From assembly GCA_007128755.1 (NCBI GenBank), contig SKWV01000401.1:1-8109 (forward strand): a DNA stretch of 8,109 nucleotides, read 5' to 3'. Positions 1 to 6,321 of this stretch are shown here, piece after piece (positions within the stretch are counted from its first letter, which is position 1; every line of letters begins with the position of its first letter). The stretch comes from Trueperaceae bacterium (lineage in GTDB: Bacteria > Deinococcota > Deinococci > Deinococcales > Trueperaceae). The translations under genes were made by a program, and so were the position numbers. A model generated the notes under the pieces. It saw only the letters and a program-made list of their open reading frames with translations, made no database searches and had not been told where the DNA came from.

Positions 1-28
1 CGCCGGCTGGCCGGCGCCGCGCCCGGCC
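1..28 (-). terminator. GC-rich hairpins after the operon's last stop codon
   Basis: Directly after the stop of the last gene the minus-strand transcript can form two alternative stems. Bases 23-28 can pair with 9-14 (6 bp, 8-nt loop). Alternatively 10-16 can pair with 1-7 (7-base perfect inverted repeat, realistically 6 bp with a 4-nt loop). The two share bases and exclude each other. Any U-tract would lie beyond the window edge, so an intrinsic terminator is possible but not shown. In DNA this GC-rich such stems also arise by chance. Confidence 0.3.
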
Positions 29-1123
29 CTACCCCTCGGCGGTCGTCGCGCCTGGCGCCCCCTCACTCAACCACCCCGCCAACCGCTCGGCCACGAAGCC
101 GTCGTCGGTGAGCTCGGGGTAATGCCGACGCACCCGGTCGATCTCGTCGCGCTGCCCCGGCGAGAGCGTCTCGTCGGGGTTCAGGCACCACGTACCCTCC
201 AACAGGCCCTGCCCGCGAAGGACCTCGTGGACCCCGGCGATCACGCCGGCGAAGCCGTTGGCGGCATCGAAGACGGCGTCGTTGGCATCGGTCAGCCGCA
301 TGCCGAGCGCGAGGAGCTCCTGCATCTCGCGTCCATCGGGGGCCTCGCGCTGACGCGCGATGCGCACCAACACGTCCACCATCGTCTTGGTCCAGACCGC
401 CCACTGACCCAGCAGGCCGCCGACCACCCACTTGCGCACCGGCCGGCCGTCGACGATCAGGTCGAACGGCGTCAGCAGGTCGGCCACGATGTTGTCGTCG
501 TTCCCGGTGTAGAGGGCGATCTCGTCGCGCCGCGCGGAGGCGCACACGGCCCGCACCACGTCGAGCGTCGCGTAGCGGTCGAACGGCGCCATCTTGATGG
601 CGGCCACCCCGGGGATGTCGGCGAAGTCGCGCCAGAACGCGTACGACAAGACGCGACCCCCGACGGCCGGCTGGAGGTAGAACCCGAAGACGGGCAAGAC
701 CTCCGCGACGCGGCGGGCGCGCTCGAGCAGCTGCGCCTCGCTGTGGTCGGCCAGCCCGCCGGGGCTGAGCAGCGCCAGGTGGTAGCCGAGCGCCTGCGCG
801 ATCTCGGCCTCGCGCAGCGCCTGCTCGGTGGGGCCGACCACGCCAGCGATCAGGGCGAGTGGCCGGTCGCTCGCGCGGGACGCGGCCTCCTGAGCGGCGA
901 GCCGCAGCACGGTCTCGAACAAGCCGACCTCGCGGATCTCGAACTGCGTCGTGTGCACCCCGACCGCCAGCCCCCCGGCGCCGGCGTCGAGATAGTAGCG
1001 GGTGAGCGCCCGCTGACGGCGCTCGTCGAGGCGACGCTCGCGCGTCAGCGCCAGGGGGTGAGCGGGGATCACGGTCCCGGCGTGCAGGAGGCGCCGCACG
1101 GCGGGCGGGAGCTCCGGCGCCAT
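29..1123 (-). CDS. DHDPS/NAL-superfamily lyase (aldolase or dehydratase), substrate unknown
   Basis: A 364-residue protein of the dihydrodipicolinate synthase/N-acetylneuraminate lyase superfamily, TIM-barrel enzymes that form a Schiff base with a 2-keto acid and catalyse aldol cleavage, condensation or dehydration. Visible landmarks are a His-Thr-Thr-Gln-Phe-Glu segment (57-62) at the place of the usual GTTGE loop, Tyr149 in GFYLQP matching the catalytic Tyr of YNVP, and Lys177 in AAIKMAP as the likely Schiff-base lysine. The Arg that DapA has five residues after this Tyr is Val154, so it is probably not DapA itself. It is longer than typical DapA (about 290-300) by a C-terminal extension from about residue 300. 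The frame stays open upstream to 2002, but the ATG at 1123 is preferred: it overlaps the stop of the preceding gene by one base (TGATG), which implies translational coupling, and the sequence becomes family-like only from there. Last gene of the operon. Family call is firm; reaction is not. Confidence 0.88.
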   Translation of the reverse strand: MAPELPPAVRRLLHAGTVIPAHPLALTRERRLDERRQRALTRYYLDAGAGGLAVGVHTTQFEIREVGLFETVLRLAAQEAASRASDRPLALIAGVVGPTEQALREAEIAQALGYHLALLSPGGLADHSEAQLLERARRVAEVLPVFGFYLQPAVGGRVLSYAFWRDFADIPGVAAIKMAPFDRYATLDVVRAVCASARRDEIALYTGNDDNIVADLLTPFDLIVDGRPVRKWVVGGLLGQWAVWTKTMVDVLVRIARQREAPDGREMQELLALGMRLTDANDAVFDAANGFAGVIAGVHEVLRGQGLLEGTWCLNPDETLSPGQRDEIDRVRRHYPELTDDGFVAERLAGWLSEGAPGATTAEG

Positions 1124-2145
1124 CAGAACGTCCCGCTGCGCACGCCGAACTTCGTGGGCTTGCCGTGCGTCTCGCCGCCCGAGGCCACCCAGTCCGCCAC
1201 CCAGTCGAGCATCTGCTCGAGCGTGACGCTCGGGTAGCCGAAGAGGGCGTGCGCCCGCCCGGCGTTGGACAGGAGCGCCGTCGGCTCCTCCTCGCCCACG
1301 AGGATGGCCTCGCGGCCGAGGCGTTCCGCCAGCAGGCCCGCCACCCGCCGCACCGACACCGTCTCGGGCCCCGTGATGTTGAGCACCGCGGGCGGGGCGG
1401 TCGCGAGCGCGAGGCTGCGCAGTGCGACCTCGTTGGCGTCGCCCTGCCAGATGACGTTCATGTGGCCCATGGCGAGGTCGATCGGCTCCTGATCGCGGAT
1501 CGCGAGGGCGATGTCGACGAGCGTGCCGTAGCGCAACTCGACCGCGTAGTTGAGGCGCAGCAGCAGCGAGCGCGTGCCGTAGCGGTGCGCGGCGTACTCG
1601 AAGAGCCGCTCGCGGCCGAGGACCGACTGGGCGTACTCGCCCAGGGGCCCGACCGGGTCGCTCTCCTTGCAGCCGCCGCTGGCGACGCTCACGAGCGGGT
1701 AGATGTTGCCGCTCGAGAACGCCATCACCCGCGAGCCGGCGAAGCGCCGCCCGACCAGGCCCGGCAGGAAGGCGTTCTGTGCCCAGGTGAGGTGCTCGTG
1801 GCCGGCGGTGCCGAACTTCATGGCCACCATGTAGATCACGTTGGGCGTGTCGGGAAGCTCCTCGAGCGCGCCGGGCTCGAGCAGATCGAGGGCGATGGTC
1901 TCGGCCCCGGCCGCCTCGAGCGGCTGCCGCAGCTCCGGGTTCGTGAACCTCGACACGGCCGTGACGCGCTTGGGCACGCCGGACGCGGCGATGGCGTTGC
2001 ATGCGAGCGCGACCAAGCTCGGGCCCATCTTGCCGCCGGCGCCGAGCACCAGCAGGTCGCCGTCGAGCCGCGCGATCGCGTCGACCAGGGCGGTCGACGG
2101 TGTCGCGAGACGCTGCTCCAAGTCGTCGATGGTTCTGATCATCAT
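1123..2145 (-). CDS. NAD-dependent epimerase/dehydratase-like protein (atypical extended SDR)
   Basis: A 340-residue Rossmann-fold protein. The nucleotide-binding glycine motif is LGAGGKMG (34-41) after a beta strand (LLVLG), with a probable Asp at the second strand (DLLE, 87-90). An SSGNIYP segment (144-150) corresponds to the S/T-S-x-x-V-Y-G strand carrying the catalytic Ser/Thr in extended short-chain dehydrogenases, and TKFG closes the C-terminus. The usual Tyr-x-x-x-Lys is degenerate: Tyr171 is followed by Ala-Gln-Ser-Val, so the lysine position is Val175, with Arg178 and Arg180 nearby. It likely binds NAD(P) and acts on a sugar or sugar-acid intermediate as epimerase, dehydratase or oxidoreductase; which one cannot be read. 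The ATG at 2145 follows GGGAG at 7-nt spacing and overlaps the preceding stop by 4 bases (ATGA). A second in-frame ATG lies at 2142. Its stop overlaps the next start by one base. Confidence 0.85.
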   Translation of the reverse strand: MMIRTIDDLEQRLATPSTALVDAIARLDGDLLVLGAGGKMGPSLVALACNAIAASGVPKRVTAVSRFTNPELRQPLEAAGAETIALDLLEPGALEELPDTPNVIYMVAMKFGTAGHEHLTWAQNAFLPGLVGRRFAGSRVMAFSSGNIYPLVSVASGGCKESDPVGPLGEYAQSVLGRERLFEYAAHRYGTRSLLLRLNYAVELRYGTLVDIALAIRDQEPIDLAMGHMNVIWQGDANEVALRSLALATAPPAVLNITGPETVSVRRVAGLLAERLGREAILVGEEEPTALLSNAGRAHALFGYPSVTLEQMLDWVADWVASGGETHGKPTKFGVRSGTF

Positions 2146-3005
2146 GTGCTCACTCCCGGTGGTCGGCCGTTCGGGAAGGCGGCCAGCGCCTCCTCGATCC
2201 CGGCGAGGTACCCCATCGCGCGGGCGGCGGTGGTGGGCCCATCGGGCACGTAGGTGAACGGCTCCACACCGACGTCGCCCCGGTAGCCCACCGCGTGCAG
2301 CGCCGCCAGGACGGCAGCGAACGGATCGCTCCCCTGCCCGGGCGCGCGGCCGTTGCGGTCGTTGACGTGGACGTGCCGGATCATGCCGGTGGGGACGTAG
2401 CGTTCGATCAGCTCCGGCACGCCTTCCGTCTCACTGAGGCGCGCGGCGCGGCAGTCGACCATGGTGCGGAGCGCCGGCGAGGCGACCTCCTCGACGATGT
2501 GGACCGCCTCCGCCACGCTGGTGACGAACTCCGTCTCCTGGCGTGAGAGCGGTTCGATGCAGTAGCACACGCCGGCCGCCTCCGCCACGCGGCCCGCCAG
2601 CGCGAACGCCTCCGTGGCGCGCGCGACCGCCCCAGCGCGATCGTCGACCGGCAACACGCGCTGCTTGGGCGAGCCGTGCACCACGACCCGGCCCCCGAGG
2701 TCGGCGCAGAGTTCGACCAGGCGCTCCATCACGTCGAGCGTGCGGGCCCGGACGCCGCCATCGGCGCTCGTGATCGACAGCCCTTCGGGCGCGACCAGCA
2801 GCCAGTGCAGCGCGCCGATGCGGATCCCCGCGTCGGCCGCGGCGCGGCGCACGCCTGCGCGCCTGCCGGGCGTCAACCGGTGCGGCTCGGCGCCGAGCGT
2901 GAAGGGCGCGATCTCGAGACCCTGGTAGCCGAGGCCGGCGGCGAGGTCGCACTGCGCCGCGACGTCGAGCTCACGCACCACCTCGTTGCACAGGAGGTAG
3001 CCCAT
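2142..3005 (-). CDS. Xylose-isomerase-like TIM-barrel sugar isomerase/epimerase
   Basis: A 287-residue protein of the xylose isomerase-like TIM-barrel family (AP endonuclease 2 superfamily), typical in length for sugar phosphate isomerases/epimerases. The metal-binding set expected for the family is readable: Glu151 (CIEPL), Asp184 (TMVDC), His211 (HVHVND) and Glu248 (GVEPF). Arg217 after ND and His67 are also present. Spacing closely matches D-tagatose 3-epimerase (Glu152, Asp185, His211, Glu246 as I recall them), but the His that normally follows the Asp three residues later is Ala187 here. A divalent-metal-dependent keto-sugar or keto-acid isomerase is the best guess. The ATG at 3005 is chosen over the longer open frame (to 3137) because it follows GGGAG at 7-nt spacing and overlaps the tctA stop by one base (TGATG). 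A GTG lies immediately before it. It probably acts on the compound imported by the TctABC system encoded upstream. Confidence 0.87.
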   Translation of the reverse strand: MGYLLCNEVVRELDVAAQCDLAAGLGYQGLEIAPFTLGAEPHRLTPGRRAGVRRAAADAGIRIGALHWLLVAPEGLSITSADGGVRARTLDVMERLVELCADLGGRVVVHGSPKQRVLPVDDRAGAVARATEAFALAGRVAEAAGVCYCIEPLSRQETEFVTSVAEAVHIVEEVASPALRTMVDCRAARLSETEGVPELIERYVPTGMIRHVHVNDRNGRAPGQGSDPFAAVLAALHAVGYRGDVGVEPFTYVPDGPTTAARAMGYLAGIEEALAAFPNGRPPGVST

Positions 3006-4558
3006 CACGGCGCTCCCGGCGGAGGCGGCGAGCCGTCGTCGCCCGGCCCCTTGGGCATGAACCGTCCCGTCAGGCGCCTCAACCGGCTGGTGAACCACTC
3101 GCTGCCGAGCATGAACGTGACGAGGATGATCACCCACAGGACGACGCTGATGGGGCGCGTGAGGAAGGGCATGAGACTGCCGTCCGAGAGGACGAGACCG
3201 CGGCGGAGGTTCACGTCGAGGATCGGCCCCAGCACCACCCCGAGCACCAAGGGGGCCATCGGGAAGCCCAGCAGCCGGAGGGCGAGCCCCAGCACACCGA
3301 AGCCGAGCATCACCCAGACGTCGAACAGCCGGCTGGCGATGGCGAACGCGCCGACCGTGCAGAGCACGAAGATGACCGGCATCAGCCGGATGTGCGAGAC
3401 CCGCAGCACCAGCAGCAACGGCTTCGTGAGCAGCAGGCCGAACACCAAGATGGCGGCGCTGGCGTAGAAGATCATCGCCGTCACATGGAACACGAACGCG
3501 GGGTTCTCGATCATGATCAGGGGTCCCGGACGCACGCCGTGGATGAACAGCGCCGCCAGCAGCACCGCCGCCGGCGCCGAGCCGGGGATCGCGAGCGTCA
3601 GGACGGGGATGATCGCGCCGGGCACGGCGGCGCTGTTGCCGGTCTCGGCGCTGATCAGGCCCTCGACCGAGCCCTTGCCGTACTCGTCCTTCTTGCGGCT
3701 GGTGTTGCGGGCCACCGCGTAGGAGACCCAGGCGCCCATGTCCTCGCCCACGCCGGGCACCAGCCCCATGAAGGTGCCGATGAGCCCCGAGCGGATGATG
3801 GTGATCCAGTGGACCACCACCGCCTTGATCTTGGGGATGACGGAGCCGGCGGCGTCCTTCACCGCCTGATAGGTGGGGTTCTTCATGACCCAGAGCACCT
3901 CGGTGAACCCGAACACGCCCACCAGCACGGGCAGCAGCCCGAAGCCGCCGGCGAGGTTCGGGTCGCCGTAGGCGAAGCGGGCGTAGGCGTGCACGCCCTC
4001 CTGGCCGACCATGGCCACGAGGAGGCCGAGGAAGCCGGCGATCCAGCCCTTGAGGGGATCGTTCATGCCCGTCAGGCGGCCCGAGATGACCACCCCGAAC
4101 ACGGCCAGCCAGAAGAACTCGTAGGACTGGAAGCCGAGCGCCGTCTCGGCCAGGAGCGGCGCGAAGATCGCCAGGGCCAGCATGCCGACCAGCGTGCCGA
4201 AGAACGACCCGGCGGTGGCGATCCCCATGGCCTCGCCGGCGCGACCGGCGCGCGCGAGCTGGAAGCCGTCGAGCGCCGTAGCGGCGTTCGCCGGAGTCCC
4301 GGGGATGTTGAGCAGGATCGCGCTGCGGCTCCCCCCGTAGATGGCGCCGACGTACATGCAGATGAGGATCATGACGGCGTCGCCGGCGGCGAGCTTGAAG
4401 GTCAGGGTGGTCAGCAGAGCGAGGCCGAGCGTGGCGGTGAGCCCGGGCAGCATGCCGACCGAGATGCCGAGCAGCGTCGCCCAGGCCACGTTGAACAGCG
4501 TGCCAAGCGAGAAGAGGTCGACGATGGCGGTCGCGAAATAGCCAAGTCCATCCAGCAT
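3005..4558 (-). CDS. tctA: Tripartite tricarboxylate transporter large membrane subunit TctA
   Basis: A 517-residue polytopic inner-membrane protein, the usual length for TctA, the ion-coupled translocation subunit of tripartite tricarboxylate transporters (TTT). Family hallmarks appear in order: MLPGLTATLG near residues 36-45, YGGSRSAILLNIPGTPA near 74-90 with ALDGF just after, LVPGVGEDMGAW near 266-277, and AETGNSAAVPGAIIPVLTL near 304-322, followed by AIPGSAPAAVLL. These are the two pseudo-symmetric IPG/VPG half motifs. Long hydrophobic stretches fill the rest (about 10-12 membrane segments by eye). The C-terminus is a short polar, proline-rich tail. The frame is open upstream to 4705, but that part is arginine-rich and overlaps tctB. 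The ATG at 4558 lies 8 nt after the tctB stop behind an AGGG ribosome binding site and gives the normal family N-terminus. Substrate is set by the binding protein TctC, so citrate should not be assumed. Confidence 0.95.
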   Translation of the reverse strand: MLDGLGYFATAIVDLFSLGTLFNVAWATLLGISVGMLPGLTATLGLALLTTLTFKLAAGDAVMILICMYVGAIYGGSRSAILLNIPGTPANAATALDGFQLARAGRAGEAMGIATAGSFFGTLVGMLALAIFAPLLAETALGFQSYEFFWLAVFGVVISGRLTGMNDPLKGWIAGFLGLLVAMVGQEGVHAYARFAYGDPNLAGGFGLLPVLVGVFGFTEVLWVMKNPTYQAVKDAAGSVIPKIKAVVVHWITIIRSGLIGTFMGLVPGVGEDMGAWVSYAVARNTSRKKDEYGKGSVEGLISAETGNSAAVPGAIIPVLTLAIPGSAPAAVLLAALFIHGVRPGPLIMIENPAFVFHVTAMIFYASAAILVFGLLLTKPLLLVLRVSHIRLMPVIFVLCTVGAFAIASRLFDVWVMLGFGVLGLALRLLGFPMAPLVLGVVLGPILDVNLRRGLVLSDGSLMPFLTRPISVVLWVIILVTFMLGSEWFTSRLRRLTGRFMPKGPGDDGSPPPPGAP

Positions 4559-4566
4559 CGGGATCC

Positions 4567-5070
4567 CTAGGGGAGCGTCACGAGGAAGATGCGTTCGAAC
4601 ACGAAGGTGACGGCGGCCGCGACGACGCCAGCCTGCAGCACGGCCAGGGAGGCGTAGACGAGCAGCGCCGCCCTCCGAGCGGCGTCGGCGAAGTCGGCTC
4701 GCCAACCGAACACGAGGAGGAACGCCAGGACGAAGACGAAGGTGGCGAGCCAGAACGGCACGTTGCCGACCAGCACGCCTCCGTACCCGACCGTCAGGAC
4801 GATGGTGATGAGCAACCGTGGCGCGCTTCCCGGCTCATCGTCACCGGCGACCACGGGCACGTCACCGCTCCGCCTCCAGGCGACCACCGTGCGAACCAGC
4901 ATCACGAACGCGAGGGTGGCGATCACGGCGCCGAGGAAGCCGGGCACGATCCCCGGCACCGTGTAGGGGTTGACGCCCAAGTGCTCGAAGCGCGGCATGC
5001 GCAACGACTCGACGAGAACCCCTACACCCAGGGCGATCATGACGAGCGAGGTCAGCAGGTCCCTACGCAC
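4567..5070 (-). CDS. tctB: Tripartite tricarboxylate transporter small membrane subunit TctB
   Basis: A 167-residue membrane protein with four hydrophobic segments (about residues 5-22, 40-62, 86-103 plus 106-121, and 133-160), matching the four-helix TctB fold and usual length. The segment YTVPGIVPGFLG near 36-47 is typical of the family. TctB is the poorly conserved small membrane partner of TctA. The only start in this frame is the GTG at 5070, since an in-frame TGA lies at 5098-5100. That GTG has only a distant GAGG about 12 nt upstream, whereas a perfect GGAGG precedes an ATG at 5101 in another frame whose 12-codon ORF ends just inside tctB. The N-terminus is therefore uncertain: coupled reinitiation at the GTG, or a one-base error or frameshift hiding a longer N-terminus. 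It lies between tctC and tctA, as in many TTT operons. Confidence 0.9.
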   Translation of the reverse strand: MRRDLLTSLVMIALGVGVLVESLRMPRFEHLGVNPYTVPGIVPGFLGAVIATLAFVMLVRTVVAWRRSGDVPVVAGDDEPGSAPRLLITIVLTVGYGGVLVGNVPFWLATFVFVLAFLLVFGWRADFADAARRAALLVYASLAVLQAGVVAAAVTFVFERIFLVTLP

Positions 5071-5101
5071 GTGCGGCTGCCACCTCGCTCGACGGGGTCA
5101 T
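5063..5101 (-). CDS. Possible 12-codon leader ORF overlapping the tctB start
   Basis: ATG at 5101 is preceded by GGAGG (5108-5112) at 6-nt spacing, the best ribosome binding site geometry near tctB. The ORF reads MTPSSEVAAARA and stops with TAG at 5063-5065, overlapping the tctB GTG (5070) by 8 bases in a different frame. It may load ribosomes that reinitiate at tctB. Alternatively it is the true tctB N-terminus separated by a single-base indel, since joining it to the following RRDLLTS residues would give a plausible TctB start. It is not a recognisable protein on its own. Confidence 0.35.
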   Translation of the reverse strand: MTPSSEVAAARA

Positions 5102-5107
5102 GATCGT

Positions 5108-5112
5108 CCTCC
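5108..5112 (-). promoter_or_regulatory. Strong Shine-Dalgarno upstream of tctB, out of frame with it
   Basis: GGAGG on the minus strand, 6 nt before the ATG at 5101 and about 37 nt before the tctB GTG. It lies in the 48-nt tctC-tctB gap. It serves the 12-codon mini-ORF rather than the annotated tctB start directly, and so decides how tctB translation must be interpreted. Confidence 0.55.
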
Positions 5113-5118
5113 GCTCGC

Positions 5119-6123
5119 CTAGGGGCGCTCGATGCCGAAGGTGGATGGATCGATCGGCGCCTGGCCCGCGTCGTAGAGGATCCAGGCGTTCTGGCGCACC
5201 ATGCCCATGGCGCGCTGCTCGGCGTCGTCACCGTAGTAGGGCGTGAAGAGCGCGCCGCGCTCGCGGGCGTAGTTCTGCAGCACCTCGGAGTCCGCGATGG
5301 CGTTCTCCCAGATCATCTCGAACGTCTCCACGCACTCGGCCGGGACACCGCGCGGGGCCCAGATGCCGAAGTAGTTGGTGGGGATGTCGAGATCCGCGAT
5401 CCAGTCGGTGATGGGCGGGATGGTGCCGTAGCCCTCGAGCTCGAGGGGCGTGTCGCTGACCGCGGCGAGCGGGCGGATGCGGTTGCCGCGGATCATCTCC
5501 GCCTGCTCGACCGCGAGTTGCGTCGTCACTTGGGTCTCGCCACCGACGGTGGCGATGACGGCGGGGTTGCCGCCCTCGTACGTGACGTGGCGGTACTCGA
5601 CGCCGGTGGCGCCGGCGATGAGCTCCATGGCGTTGTGGCCGGCCGAAGTCATGCCGGCGGTCGCCACGGCGATCTGCCCCGGACTCGCTTCGAAGGCGTC
5701 CATCAGGTCCTGGAAGTCCTGGTAGGGCGTGTTGACGTTCACACCGACCACGGCCGTGTTCGCGACCGTGAGGAACAGGTGCCAGTCGGAGAGGCTGGTG
5801 TCGAGCATGTCGAGGACGGCGTACGTGCCGAGGTCGCTGGCGGCGCCGGCGGCCCATGTGTAGCAGGTCGGTGCGGCTTCGAGCGCGTTGCGCGTCCCGA
5901 TGGAGCCGGAGGCGCCCGGCTGGTTCACGACGACCACGCTCTGGCCCAGTTCGCCCTCGAGCTCGTTCGCGAGGATGCGAGCCATCTGGTCGGTGGAGCC
6001 GCCGGCCGCCCACGGCACGATGATGGTGATCGGGCGGGTCGGTTGCCACGGGTAGTCCTGCGCGAGGCCGAAGCCGGCGACGAACGTGGCCAAGGCCGCA
6101 ATGGCGAGGATGGTGCGCTTCAT
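5119..6123 (-). CDS. tctC: Periplasmic binding protein of the TTT transporter (TctC/Bug family)
   Basis: A 334-residue extracytoplasmic solute receptor of the Bug/TctC family, which hands small carboxylates and related solutes to TctAB. The N-terminus is a Sec signal peptide: Lys2-Arg3, a hydrophobic core of about residues 4-20, and a likely cleavage around Ala21/Gln22. There is no lipobox Cys, so a soluble periplasmic protein is expected. Family motifs are IIVPWAAGGSTDQMAR (34-49), NQPGASGSIGT (67-77), ATAGMTSAGHNAMEL (154-168) and TYEGGNPAVIATVGGE (181-196). The acidic residue in some Bug binding loops is not enough to predict the ligand here. The ATG at 6123 has AAGGAG nine nt upstream. 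As the first gene behind a predicted promoter and structured leader, it likely sets expression of the whole operon. It ends 48 nt before tctB. Confidence 0.95.
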   Translation of the reverse strand: MKRTILAIAALATFVAGFGLAQDYPWQPTRPITIIVPWAAGGSTDQMARILANELEGELGQSVVVVNQPGASGSIGTRNALEAAPTCYTWAAGAASDLGTYAVLDMLDTSLSDWHLFLTVANTAVVGVNVNTPYQDFQDLMDAFEASPGQIAVATAGMTSAGHNAMELIAGATGVEYRHVTYEGGNPAVIATVGGETQVTTQLAVEQAEMIRGNRIRPLAAVSDTPLELEGYGTIPPITDWIADLDIPTNYFGIWAPRGVPAECVETFEMIWENAIADSEVLQNYARERGALFTPYYGDDAEQRAMGMVRQNAWILYDAGQAPIDPSTFGIERP

Positions 6124-6315
6124 GGAAGACGTCTCCTTCGCTGTTCGTGGTTCGTACGGTGATCGGTACGACTGTCGACCGCACGACCGAGACGATCGTG
6201 CGCGCCGAGCCCGGACGTGGTGGTTCCTCTCGGCGCCTCCCCTCCGCAGCTGATGCCAGCAGCCTCCATGTTCACGAGCACCCGTCGCCGGGCGCCTGCT
6301 GCCGTTGTCGCTAAC
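6124..6315 (-). promoter_or_regulatory. Predicted structured 5' leader of the tct operon
   Basis: If transcription starts about 7 nt after the predicted -10 box, the leader is near 190 nt and unusually rich in hairpins. In RNA order: (1) 6289-6295 pairs with 6278-6284, 7 bp with one G.U, closed by the GNRA tetraloop GCGA (6285-6288), nested inside a weaker CAGCAG/CTGCTG pairing (6296-6301 with 6257-6262); (2) 6229-6236 with 6202-6209, 8 perfect bp, 19-nt loop; (3) 6193-6201 with 6181-6189, 9 bp with one U.G and a 3-nt loop, starting at the very next base after stem 2; (4) 6166-6171 with 6152-6157, 6 bp, 8-nt loop, 13 nt before the Shine-Dalgarno. No U-tract follows any stem, so if it regulates, translation or RNA stability is more likely than termination. 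I recognise no known riboswitch consensus. Confidence 0.45.
6133..6138 (-). promoter_or_regulatory. Ribosome binding site of tctC
   Basis: AAGGAG on the minus strand, 9 nt before the tctC ATG. It is the strongest Shine-Dalgarno in the window that serves a long gene, and lies 13 nt downstream of the last leader hairpin, so that stem could affect its accessibility. Confidence 0.75.
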
Positions 6316-6321
6316 CCCTCG

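Noticed and set aside
122..1237. Plus-strand open frame of 371 codons opposite the DHDPS-like gene
   Set aside because: Low-complexity composition, no motif, and complete overlap with a motif-bearing minus-strand gene: an antisense shadow.
1124..2002. Upstream extension of the DHDPS-like frame into one 657-residue reading frame, suggesting a fusion
   Set aside because: The extra part is arginine/alanine/histidine-rich, unlike any family, and lies in another frame of the well-supported SDR-like gene. High GC keeps shadow frames open.
1165..2253. Plus-strand open frame of 362 codons opposite the SDR-like gene
   Set aside because: Its content mirrors the codon bias of the real gene; Arg/Glu/His/Gly-rich without recognisable domains.
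3392..4570. Plus-strand open frame of 392 codons opposite tctA
   Set aside because: Very rich in His/Gln/Asp/Gly/Arg, as expected from reading a hydrophobic membrane gene backwards. tctA motifs on the minus strand are unambiguous.
4559..4705. Longer tctA start with 49 extra N-terminal residues
   Set aside because: It would overlap tctB, is arginine-rich and unlike TctA N-termini. The ATG at 4558 has a ribosome binding site and normal spacing.
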